Source: Arthrobacter sp. OAP107
Lineage (GTDB): Bacteria > Actinomycetota > Actinomycetes > Actinomycetales > Micrococcaceae
Direction of reading: 5' to 3'
DNA: 64,000 nt
NCBI RefSeq assembly: GCF_040546765.1
Contig: NZ_JBEPOK010000001.1
Location: 1,736,001 to 1,800,000 of the forward strand
The stretch's first letter is position 1; every line of letters starts with the position of its first letter. The notes below the pieces were generated by a model, which saw only the letters and a program-made list of their open reading frames with translations, did no database searches and had not been told where the DNA came from. Shown piece by piece: positions 52,119 to 58,610 of this stretch. A program made the translations under genes and the position numbers.

Positions 52119-52532
52119 ATGTCGACCTCCGTGCAGCACCGTCATCACCGCAACCACGACCACACCCTCACCGGCTTCCTGTCCGCCGTCGCAGCGGTCT
52201 TCCAGGAGCTGAACGCCGCCGACGCCGCCGACGAGCTCGAGCGCCACGTCGGCTGGGTCTCGCACTCGTGCGAGCCGGACTACCAGGTGCTCGTCGAGCT
52301 GATCGGCCCCGCGCCGGGCCTCGCCCTGCAGCTGGTCATCGACCTGGACATCGACTCGACGGTCGCCTCCGCGCAGATCGTCGGCACGGCCGATGACGAG
52401 TCGTTCACGACGGACGTCGAGGTCGGAGTCCGGTTCCTGTCCCATCTCGTCGAGCACCACCTCGCGCCAGCGGCCAGGCCGTGCGACGGCTGCACGGCTC
52501 CGGACTCCCTGCGGGCACCGACCTGGAAGTGA
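52119..52532 (+). CDS. Hypothetical protein
   Basis: 137 residues from ATG 52119 behind CGAGGAGGGGCC. His-rich start (SVQHRHHRNHDH), then LTGFLSAVAAVFQELNAADA, YQVLVELIGPAPGLALQLVI, VGTADDESFTTDVEVGVRFL and a Cys pair RPCDGCTAP. Family unknown. Confidence 0.65.
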   Translation: MSTSVQHRHHRNHDHTLTGFLSAVAAVFQELNAADAADELERHVGWVSHSCEPDYQVLVELIGPAPGLALQLVIDLDIDSTVASAQIVGTADDESFTTDVEVGVRFLSHLVEHHLAPAARPCDGCTAPDSLRAPTWK

Positions 52533-52598
52533 GTGGCGAACGGCTCCTCGTCCCTTTCCTCACAACCCCTCGCCGGCTCCTTCCCGGAACCGGCCCAC

Positions 52599-52744
52599 GG
52601 CGCTCTAGCTCAGCGGCAGAGCACTCGGCGTTCTGACTGCCCGCGGTTCGATTCCGCATCAATCCCTGGTCGGGCAGACCCAGGCTACAGGCCCGTTGCA
52701 GGGCGACGCACGAGAGGTCACGGGTTCGATCCCCGTGAGCGCCA
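52599..52744 (+). tRNA. tRNA-like locus with interrupted/chimeric structure
   Basis: The 5' acceptor GGCGCTC (52599-52605) and D-arm TAGCTCAGCGGCAGAGCA look canonical. A T-arm GCGG-TTCGATT-CCGC follows at 52643-52656, but the next bases do not pair with the acceptor. A second, perfect T-arm ACGGG-TTCGATC-CCCGT (52720-52736) is followed by GAGCGCC (52737-52743), which pairs 7/7 with the 5' acceptor, and then A. So 146 nt lie between matching acceptor strands. The anticodon arm is poor; TTCTGAC (anticodon CTG) is possible. Likely a fusion of two tRNAs or a disrupted tRNA. Confidence 0.5.
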
Positions 52745-52806
52745 CAGACCCAGGGTCGTACAGGCCCGAGCGATCCATCAGCTGCACCAGCCAGGAGGGC
52801 AATGCC

Positions 52807-53115
52807 ATGACCGACACCATCACCCCCGCCTTCCTCGACATCGTCAAAGACGGCGGTCCTGCGGTCCAGGAGGCTCTGTTGCGCTCGACCGAGCGCCACC
52901 GCATCCTCGGCGGCAAGAGCGCCCGGATGCTGCGCCGGGGCGACCGGGTCGCGCTGCGCGACCTGAACCCCGATCTCGACGGTGGCACCGCCGTCGTCGA
53001 GCAGGTGCGGCCCTCGGTGGGCAGCACTGTCCACGTCCTCACCGTCGGCGGTGAGGCCCACCTCGTCCGCGGCTCGCGCCTCGTGCTCGTCGCCCGCGGA
53101 CCGGAACAACCCTGA
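52807..53115 (+). CDS. Hypothetical protein with SH3-like C-terminus
   Basis: 102 residues from ATG 52807 (CAGGAGGGCAATGCC upstream). The N-terminal helix is FLDIVKDGGPAVQEALLRST, and a beta-rich part follows: LRRGDRVALRDLNPDLDGGT, VGSTVHVLTVGGEAHLVRGS and RLVLVARG. Unknown family. Confidence 0.66.
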   Translation: MTDTITPAFLDIVKDGGPAVQEALLRSTERHRILGGKSARMLRRGDRVALRDLNPDLDGGTAVVEQVRPSVGSTVHVLTVGGEAHLVRGSRLVLVARGPEQP

Positions 53116-53132
53116 CCAGCAAGGAAACCGCC

Positions 53133-53435
53133 ATGTACACCGGACCCATCAGCAACGGCATGCTGCTCGGCATGACGCACAAGGGACGCAGCGCATTGAT
53201 CCGCGAGCTCAGCCCGGACGTGCGCCGCAAGCTCGCACACATCGCCCCGCTCGGTGCCGAACAGGAGACCAGGAAAGCCGCCGAGCACTTCGACGCTGGC
53301 CGGCGCGTCTGGGCCGGTAACAGGCTCGACCACGCCCAGTCACTGAGCCGGCTCGCTGCTGAACTCACGGGCGAGCCCGACGGCGTCTTCATCGTCGAAC
53401 CCATCGACTCCGGATCCGTCGCGGCAGGCAACTGA
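53133..53435 (+). CDS. Small hypothetical protein
   Basis: 100 residues from ATG 53133 (AAGGAAACCGCC upstream): MYTGPISNGMLLGMTHKGRS, LIRELSPDVRRKLAHIAPLG, EQETRKAAEHFDAGRRVWAG, LSRLAAELTGEPDGVFIVEP. Helical. It is 17 bp after the previous gene and followed by a terminator. Confidence 0.66.
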   Translation: MYTGPISNGMLLGMTHKGRSALIRELSPDVRRKLAHIAPLGAEQETRKAAEHFDAGRRVWAGNRLDHAQSLSRLAAELTGEPDGVFIVEPIDSGSVAAGN

Positions 53436-53443
53436 TCGCTCTC

Positions 53444-53500
53444 ACAGGACCTCTGGCACCGAGCGCATCGCTCAGGGCCGGGGGTCCTGTCTTTCTCTTT
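53444..53500 (+). terminator. Terminator
   Basis: ACAGGACC / GGTCCTGT closing a loop of about 30 nt, followed by CTTTCTCTTTCC. Confidence 0.65.
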
Positions 53501-53520
53501 CCGGAACAGCCAGCACAGCT

Positions 53521-53552
53521 GGCAGGCGTGCCCGTGGAGAAGCACGCCTGCC
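53521..53552. repeat. 10-bp inverted repeat
   Basis: GGCAGGCGTG / CACGCCTGCC with a 12-nt loop, 47 bp upstream of the SNase lipoprotein start. Possibly regulatory. Confidence 0.5.
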
Positions 53553-53598
53553 ACCCCGGCCAGAGCGCCCGACGACCACTCCAGCAAGGAACCCCACC

Positions 53599-54246
53599 AT
53601 GAAGCGCACCCCCTCCGGATCTGTCTTCGGCGGCCTCATCGCCGCCGTGTTTTGTATCGTCACGCTGACCGGCTGCGAGGACCTGCCGATGGCCCCCGGC
53701 GTCCCGGGTACGCCGTCCACCAGCACTGCGGCAGCCCAGGACCCGGCACAGGTGTCCTCGGGCGGACCGGCGAGCGTGGAGACCAAAGTCATCCGCGTCA
53801 TCGACGGCGACACCGTCGCCGTGCTGCCGGTGGCCGGCCTGCTCGAGGCGACCGACAAACATATCGGGATCCCCGAGCACACAGTCAGGCTCCTTGGCAT
53901 CGACGCGCCCGAAATGAACTATCACAAGGATGCCGAGCCCGAGTGCGGCGCGAGAGCCGCTACTGATCATCTTGGCGGCATCCTGCCGCAGGGCATGCCA
54001 GTGACCATCGAGTTCGACCCCGGGGCAGACAGAACTGACCGTTATGGCCGTTCTCTCGCCTACGTCATCACACCGGCCCACAACGATGCCGCGCGACAGC
54101 AAGTCACCGACGGCTACGCCATGCCCTGGTTCCCCAAGGGCGAGCCGGAGCCCCAGCGGATCCCCGAGTACCGCACGGCGGCTGACAACGCCGTGGCACT
54201 GCATGCCGGTGCGCACTCACAGTGCTCCTCCATCGGCCGCGGCTGA
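53599..54246 (+). CDS. Secreted thermonuclease-like (SNase) lipoprotein
   Basis: 215 residues from ATG 53599 behind AGCAAGGAACCCCACC. The signal peptide (MKRTPSGSVFGGLIAAVFCI) ends in lipobox LTGC. The SNase fold is clear: KVIRVIDGDTVAVL (metal Asp), HTVRLLGIDAPEMNY (catalytic Arg and Asp/Glu) and DRTDRYGRSLAYVI (second catalytic Arg). It is probably a membrane-anchored extracellular nuclease; on a conjugative element it could degrade competing extracellular DNA or thin the envelope surroundings. Confidence 0.87.
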   Translation: MKRTPSGSVFGGLIAAVFCIVTLTGCEDLPMAPGVPGTPSTSTAAAQDPAQVSSGGPASVETKVIRVIDGDTVAVLPVAGLLEATDKHIGIPEHTVRLLGIDAPEMNYHKDAEPECGARAATDHLGGILPQGMPVTIEFDPGADRTDRYGRSLAYVITPAHNDAARQQVTDGYAMPWFPKGEPEPQRIPEYRTAADNAVALHAGAHSQCSSIGRG

Positions 54247-54283
54247 GCTGCTGCACTTACAGACTACGAACCAGGAGAACCAC

Positions 54284-54622
54284 ATGCCCATCCCTACAGC
54301 ACCCTCTGAGCTGGACGAACTCCAGGTCGGCGACAAGGTCCTCGTCAAGAGGGTCCTCGACCACCCCGCCTGGATGAAGCAGGTCCCGTGCGATCCCCGC
54401 AATGGCTCCACCACGAAGTACGTCCGCGACCCACAGGTCGTGGAGGAGCTGGGGGTGAGCAGCGTGATGGACCGCCGGGCGGTACCCGCGATCGCAGCTG
54501 CCGGCAACTGGCCGGGACGCGAGGCGCACACGCTGGTCCGCCTGCCCAACGGCTTCTGGTACGACTGCGCCACCGGCCTGCAGGACGGGTCCGGATCCAC
54601 GCGCATCGAACGCGTGCACTGA
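54284..54622 (+). CDS. Hypothetical protein
   Basis: 112 residues from ATG 54284 (CCAGGAGAACCAC upstream): ELDELQVGDKVLVKRVLDHP, NGSTTKYVRDPQVVEELGVS, and THTLVRLPNGFWYDCATGLQ-like (HTLVRLPNGFWYDCATG). It looks like a small beta-barrel. Followed by a strong terminator. Family unknown. Confidence 0.66.
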   Translation: MPIPTAPSELDELQVGDKVLVKRVLDHPAWMKQVPCDPRNGSTTKYVRDPQVVEELGVSSVMDRRAVPAIAAAGNWPGREAHTLVRLPNGFWYDCATGLQDGSGSTRIERVH

Positions 54623-54631
54623 GCCTGAACA

Positions 54632-54676
54632 GAGCCCGGCACGGGGGAGAGCCCCTGGTGCCGGGCTCGTCTCTTT
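54632..54676 (+). terminator. Rho-independent terminator
   Basis: Perfect 11-bp stem GAGCCCGGCAC / GTGCCGGGCTC, then GTCTCTTTCC. Confidence 0.88.
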
Positions 54677-54691
54677 CCTGGCGGCTCGTCA

Positions 54692-54711
54692 GATCGGCAC
54701 AGCCGATCCGG
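54692..54711 (+). repeat. GATC hairpin element R7
   Basis: GATCGGCACAGCCGATCCGG, identical to R6, followed by ATCTG and a CGAAGGAG purine tract. It lies 52 bp before the next start. Confidence 0.8.
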
Positions 54712-54763
54712 ATCTGGACTCGAAGGAGACACCCGCTCCTTCCTGACCAGAAGGAGCAGCACG

Positions 54764-55357
54764 ATGAGCCACGACGACCACAAGTGCAGCCTGGCCCAGC
54801 TGGAGCGGGCGCTCGAGGCGCTCGACGGAAAGCTGAAGCGCCTGGGGCTGAACGCCCCGGTGCAGATCCGTGCGATCGGCGGCTTCGCGCTCATGAAGTA
54901 CGGCATCCGTGCTGCGGACCGGGCATTCACCGTCGACATCGACAGCGTCACCGGCGATTTCGCGCCAGAGGTCATGGCGGCAATCCATGAGGTGGCCGAC
55001 GAAATGAACCTGGAGCGCGACTGGATCAACAACGACAACGTGATGGACGGTGACGACGCTGAGCTCGTGGCCTCGATATACCAGGCGCGCTGGATCGACG
55101 ACGACACAGCGTACGAGTGCATCAGGCTTCAGCTGGCCAGTGTCCCCACGCTGACCCGCGCCAAGATCATCGCCGCGGACACCGCGGAGTTCTCCGGCCG
55201 TGCACAGGACCTGCCGGATCTCCTGGAATTGCTCCGATTCCAGGGCATCACCACCGCTGCCCGGTTCGATGCTGCTTACCCGGATCCCTACGACGAATAC
55301 CCCGCCGCCCGCGAGGCTGTGCACGAGCACTTCGCTGCGGACAGGACGTTCGCCTGA
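54764..55357 (+). CDS. DUF6036-like nucleotidyltransferase-fold protein
   Basis: 197 residues from ATG 54764 (AGAAGGAGCAGC upstream). The N-terminal nucleotidyltransferase core reads VQIRAIGGFALMKYGIR (Gly-Gly motif), then AFTVDIDSVTGDF (DxD-type acids) and MNLERDWINNDNVM. The C-terminal half is helical (LQLASVPTLTRAKIIAADTA, PDLLELLRFQGITTAA). This is the arrangement of the DUF6036/AbiEii-like group. No antitoxin neighbour of the AbiEi type is present, so it may be an orphan toxin-like or a modifying enzyme. A strong terminator follows. Confidence 0.75.
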   Translation: MSHDDHKCSLAQLERALEALDGKLKRLGLNAPVQIRAIGGFALMKYGIRAADRAFTVDIDSVTGDFAPEVMAAIHEVADEMNLERDWINNDNVMDGDDAELVASIYQARWIDDDTAYECIRLQLASVPTLTRAKIIAADTAEFSGRAQDLPDLLELLRFQGITTAARFDAAYPDPYDEYPAAREAVHEHFAADRTFA

Positions 55358-55360
55358 AGA

Positions 55361-55407
55361 AGACCCCACCGTCAGAGCGCGTGCTCCGGCGGTGGGGTCT
55401 CTTTTTT
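55361..55407 (+). terminator. Rho-independent terminator
   Basis: Perfect 11-bp stem AGACCCCACCG / CGGTGGGGTCT followed by CTTTTTTG, 3 bp after the stop at 55357. Confidence 0.95.
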
Positions 55408-55418
55408 GTGTTCGTGGT

Positions 55419-55640
55419 TTACTGCTGGCCGGAATCTTCGGAGTTACCTCCGTCGTCGATGTCCTTCAGCCGCTGTTCCAGCCGGGTTGCGTGGGCCTCT
55501 TTGACTTTCCGGTAAACCTTGACGCCACCTGCAATGACCAGACCTGCAGCCGCCAAGACCCCCGCGGCGATCAGGTCCTCTGTACGGGCATCCTGCTTGC
55601 CTGCGTGGTAGCCCTTGCCATAGACCGCGCTTCCCGCCAC
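55419..55640 (-). CDS. Small single-span membrane protein
   Basis: 73 residues from GTG 55640 (GGGAGAG upstream on the minus strand). The helix DLIAAGVLAAAGLVIAGGVK is followed by a basic coiled coil KVKEAHATRLEQRLKDIDDG. It opposes the array direction. Unknown function. Confidence 0.62.
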   Translation of the reverse strand: MAGSAVYGKGYHAGKQDARTEDLIAAGVLAAAGLVIAGGVKVYRKVKEAHATRLEQRLKDIDDGGNSEDSGQQ

Positions 55641-55891
55641 GAATCTCTCCCTTTGTTGAATTTCGAACTCCGCCGAAAGCCTATCCCAGGGTGCGTGGAG
55701 GGGTTGTGCCGATGCTGCGGATCATCCGCGCTTTGCCGGCGCGGGGTTGGAACCTTCTTGTTGTTCTTCTTCATCTTCGATTCTCAGGTGCAGCCAGTGG
55801 TGGTGACAGCGGAGCTGTCACGGAGGAGTCATCGACGAAGGACGGCCTGCAGTGCAACGCCGTGCCCCACAGGATTCCGAGGAGAACCGCC

Positions 55892-56131
55892 ATGAGCACC
55901 ATCGCCGCACCCGTGCAGGACGCGCTGCCGTTCGACTTCGGCTCTGATGTGCTGGTCGTCAGCGCGCCCGTCTACGACGAGCAGGCCCGCCAGACCGACC
56001 GCGAGCTGTGCCAGCACTACTTCACCGCATGGTGCGGCACGGCGTTCACGGCGGACGGCACACGGGCAGCACGCGCCCAGACCACCTTCGCGGACTTCCA
56101 GGCGGCCGCCCGCCGTCTGGCAGAGGGCTGA
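55892..56131 (+). CDS. Small hypothetical protein
   Basis: 79 residues from ATG 55892 behind GAGGAGAACCGCC: PVQDALPFDFGSDVLVVSAP, DRELCQHYFTAWCGTAFTAD and FADFQAAARRLAEG. Unknown family. Confidence 0.64.
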   Translation: MSTIAAPVQDALPFDFGSDVLVVSAPVYDEQARQTDRELCQHYFTAWCGTAFTADGTRAARAQTTFADFQAAARRLAEG

Positions 56132-56133
56132 GG

Positions 56134-56153
56134 AACCAGCGCAGCTGATCCAG
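56134..56153 (+). repeat. Degenerate GATC hairpin element R8
   Basis: ACCAGCGCAGCTGATCCAGG: the right arm is intact, and the left arm has lost GAT (ACC instead). It lies 2 bp after a stop codon and 46 bp before the next start. Confidence 0.55.
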
Positions 56154-56198
56154 GTCCGGCATCGAACAAACGACTTCATCAAACAGGAGGGGATCACC

Positions 56199-56528
56199 GT
56201 GTCCACTGCCACCACTTCCGAGCCCGACCTCGACGCTGAAGCTCAACGCGTTGCAGCCGTCCACCGGCTCGCCACGATCAAGGCCTTCTACCCGGAGCTG
56301 CGGCGTGCCGAGGCTCAGGCCCGGGTCCAGCTCGCCGCCGCCGTCATAGCAATGGACGAGGTCGAGGACCGCATCGCCGCCGGCGAGAAGATCCACTCAC
56401 TCTACGAGCAGGCTGCAATCGAACGGGCCAAAGACGCCTACGCCCAGGCGCTGGCTGATCTCGTCCGCGGCGAGTCCAGCGTTGAGGCTGACCCGTCGAC
56501 TTCCCAACCCATGAACCAGGAGCACTGA
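56199..56528 (+). CDS. Small coiled-coil protein
   Basis: 109 residues from GTG 56199 behind AGGAGGGGATC. Almost all helix: EAQRVAAVHRLATIKAFYPE, RRAEAQARVQLAAAVIAMDE, RAKDAYAQALADLVRGES. It ends 5 bp before the next gene. Unknown. Confidence 0.66.
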   Translation: MSTATTSEPDLDAEAQRVAAVHRLATIKAFYPELRRAEAQARVQLAAAVIAMDEVEDRIAAGEKIHSLYEQAAIERAKDAYAQALADLVRGESSVEADPSTSQPMNQEH

Positions 56529-56533
56529 TCACC

Positions 56534-56914
56534 ATGTCCTTCCTCGAGAAGATCGGATTCGTCGAGACCGCCGAGCAGGAGGCCCAGCGCCTCGCGCAGT
56601 CGCCCGAGGGCTCGGCCAACCACGAACTGTCCAAGCTGCCGGTCACCATCGAGCAGTCGCCCCAGGACCTGCTCATCGAGCTGCCCTGGCACGCCACCGA
56701 GCGGGGCTCAGGCCACCGCGTCGTCGTGGTGCCCATCGAATACCGCGGCGAGGCCCGCACCGAGGGCGAGGAAGAACCCCGTCCTCGCAAGCGCCACGCT
56801 GGTTGGTGGAACTGCGCGGTCGTCGCCAGCGACCACCCCAGCTACCCGGTCGGCGGTTACCGGCTGAGCATCCCCGCTGCCGAGCTCGCCCGCGGCAAGC
56901 GGATCGAGCTCTGA
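56534..56914 (+). CDS. Hypothetical protein
   Basis: 126 residues from ATG 56534: MSFLEKIGFVETAEQEAQRL, LPVTIEQSPQDLLIELPWHA, KRHAGWWNCAVVASDHPSYP, GGYRLSIPAAELARGKRIEL. The beta-rich C-terminus suggests a small globular domain. No ribosome site stronger than CAGGAGCAC inside the previous gene, so it is probably coupled. Confidence 0.66.
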   Translation: MSFLEKIGFVETAEQEAQRLAQSPEGSANHELSKLPVTIEQSPQDLLIELPWHATERGSGHRVVVVPIEYRGEARTEGEEEPRPRKRHAGWWNCAVVASDHPSYPVGGYRLSIPAAELARGKRIEL

Positions 56915-56950
56915 GAGAACACATCCCACGACGAAGGAGCGTGAACCACC

Positions 56951-57214
56951 ATGCCTGACACGATGCAGACCACCGGCCGCCGCGAGCGGATCCTCCGGAG
57001 TGTCGGCAGGGCGCTCCTCGTCACGGGGATCGTGCTGAACGTCCTCGCCCTGCTGCCCGCGATCGCAGCCAGCGCCTGGACCGGCCACTGGACGGCGAGC
57101 GTGGTGCTCGTGGTCCTGTCCGGTGCTGTCTGGGCTGCTGGACTTCCGGGCCTGAAGACCTGGGCTGCCCGGCTACGCCGTCACAACGACACCCAGCCCA
57201 GCCAGCACCAATGA
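56951..57214 (+). CDS. Small two-span membrane protein
   Basis: 87 residues from ATG 56951 (GAAGGAGCGTG upstream). Hydrophobic segments are ALLVTGIVLNVLALLPAIAA and WTASVVLVVLSGAVWAAGLP. The tail is basic and Gln-rich. Followed by a terminator. Confidence 0.64.
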   Translation: MPDTMQTTGRRERILRSVGRALLVTGIVLNVLALLPAIAASAWTGHWTASVVLVVLSGAVWAAGLPGLKTWAARLRRHNDTQPSQHQ

Positions 57215-57238
57215 CCAGTCGCCCTGCCTGATCCCACC

Positions 57239-57290
57239 AGAGCCCCGGCTCCTGCGCTCCGGCGCGGGGCCGGGGCTCTCGCTCTGTCTC
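57239..57290 (+). terminator. Terminator
   Basis: 11-bp stem AGAGCCCCGGC / GCCGGGGCTCT, GC-rich interior, then CGCTCTGTCTC. Confidence 0.78.
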
Positions 57291-57369
57291 TGAGGCGGGT
57301 CCACGCGCTGCGGGGCAGCGCCTGGTGTTTTGCAACAGCAAGAGAACCATCCCGAACAAAGGAAGAGCC

Positions 57370-58086
57370 ATGACCACCCTGACCACGACGCGTGTCCCGC
57401 TCAAGCAAATGGACCCTGCGATGCTCGTGTTCGAACTCGAGCGGGAGATCCAACACCTCATGCCCACGAACACGGAGCTCGTGACCCGCGCAGCTGCGAC
57501 GGCCTCGTTCCTGCACCGGAAGCAGACCCGCTTCATCAGGGGAGACATGCCTCGCGTGCCGTACATCGAGCATCCGCTGCGCGTGGCGTTGCGCCTCCTG
57601 CGCTGGGGCGTCACCGACGCTGAACTGATTGCCGCAGCACTGCTGCATGATGTCGTCGAGGACTGCAGCAAAGAGCTGCTTGCTGCTTTCGGCCAGCCGG
57701 GTGAGGATCCCCTGGGCTGTCTGGCGCGGCTGTACGGCCGGCGCGTCTCGGTGCTCGTTGGGGCGGTGACCACTCCTGGCGGGAGCACCTCCTATGAGGA
57801 GCACCTCACGCGGCTTGCCAACTCCGGTTCCCGGGCGCTGCTCATCAAGGCCAGCGACCTGAAGGACAACGCCGGTTCGATCCGGCACCAGCTCGGCCAC
57901 GGCCAGGATTCGCGCATGTACCGCATGCTCTTCAAGTACATGCCGGCCGTCGAGATCGTCGGAGCAGGTCTGCGCCGTTCGCTCTGCTGCCCTGCGACCC
58001 AGCAGTGCACCATGGCCGCCATCGCCGCGATGGAAGATCTCAGCCACGATCTCGCAGCCCTGTCGGCCGAGCATGGCATCGATTGA
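57370..58086 (+). CDS. HD-domain phosphohydrolase (RelA/SpoT hydrolase-like)
   Basis: 238 residues from ATG 57370 behind AAAGGAAGAGCC. The HD fold is shown by FLHRKQTRFIRGDMPRVPYI, EHPLRVALRLLRWG (first His), IAAALLHDVVEDC (HD pair followed by VVED) and LLIKASDLKDNAGSIRHQLG (late Asp). This is the pattern of bacterial (p)ppGpp hydrolases and MESH-like small alarmone hydrolases. No synthetase domain is attached. It might deplete alarmones or other nucleotides in the recipient. Last gene of the array before a terminator. Confidence 0.82.
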   Translation: MTTLTTTRVPLKQMDPAMLVFELEREIQHLMPTNTELVTRAAATASFLHRKQTRFIRGDMPRVPYIEHPLRVALRLLRWGVTDAELIAAALLHDVVEDCSKELLAAFGQPGEDPLGCLARLYGRRVSVLVGAVTTPGGSTSYEEHLTRLANSGSRALLIKASDLKDNAGSIRHQLGHGQDSRMYRMLFKYMPAVEIVGAGLRRSLCCPATQQCTMAAIAAMEDLSHDLAALSAEHGID

Positions 58087-58119
58087 CCATCCTGTTGACC
58101 TGGATCACCACCACCGCAA

Positions 58120-58168
58120 AGACCTCCCTGGCGCAGCATCAGCTGCCGCCGGGGAGGTCTCTTTTTCG
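58120..58168 (+). terminator. Rho-independent terminator
   Basis: AGACCTCCC / GGGAGGTCT followed by CTTTTTCG, 34 bp after the HD gene. Confidence 0.9.
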
Positions 58169-58190
58169 CCCGCGCTGTGCCTGCCGGGCG

Positions 58191-58421
58191 CTACGGCATG
58201 TTGTCCATCGGCAGCAAAGAGATGCCGATGAGGTCCACAGCTCCGGTGAGGACTCCGCCGAGCAGGAACACCAGCCCGGAGACCACCATCACGAGCACGG
58301 CGAAGACTACAGGTCGGTCCTCGTGCAGCTGCTGGAGCCGTGCGACGATGCCCGAGGGCTTCTCATCGGTCTGACGCTGGTCCTTCTTGGGTCCGTCGTG
58401 GGTCTCGTCGTGGTCGGTCAT
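58191..58421 (-). CDS. Small single-span membrane protein
   Basis: 76 residues from ATG 58421 (CAGGAGGGATCAATACC upstream on the minus strand). Charged N-terminus (MTDHDETHDGPKKDQRQTDE), then one helix VVFAVLVMVVSGLVFLLGGV. It ends SLLPMDNMP. Unknown. Confidence 0.66.
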   Translation of the reverse strand: MTDHDETHDGPKKDQRQTDEKPSGIVARLQQLHEDRPVVFAVLVMVVSGLVFLLGGVLTGAVDLIGISLLPMDNMP

Positions 58422-58484
58422 GGTATTGATCCCTCCTGGGGTGGGCTGTGGTCTGTTGTTGGTCGATCAGTGGTCTCTTTCGGG

Positions 58485-58530
58485 GCTTCCTGTGGTACCG
58501 CTCAGCACTGTGAGCGGTACCACAGGAAGC
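58485..58530. repeat. Perfect 20-bp inverted repeat, 6-nt loop
   Basis: GCTTCCTGTGGTACCGCTCA (58485-58504), loop GCACTG, exact complement 58511-58530. It lies between the 58191 gene and the 3' end of the parM-like gene. No T tract. It could terminate the par operon or be a recombination/resolution site. Confidence 0.75.
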
Positions 58531-58610
58531 AGTACGCGATCGGCAGCCTGCACGCATCATCTCGATGCCGACCGCAAGCCTCTCGGGACCGGGCTACGAA
58601 TGCATGATCG

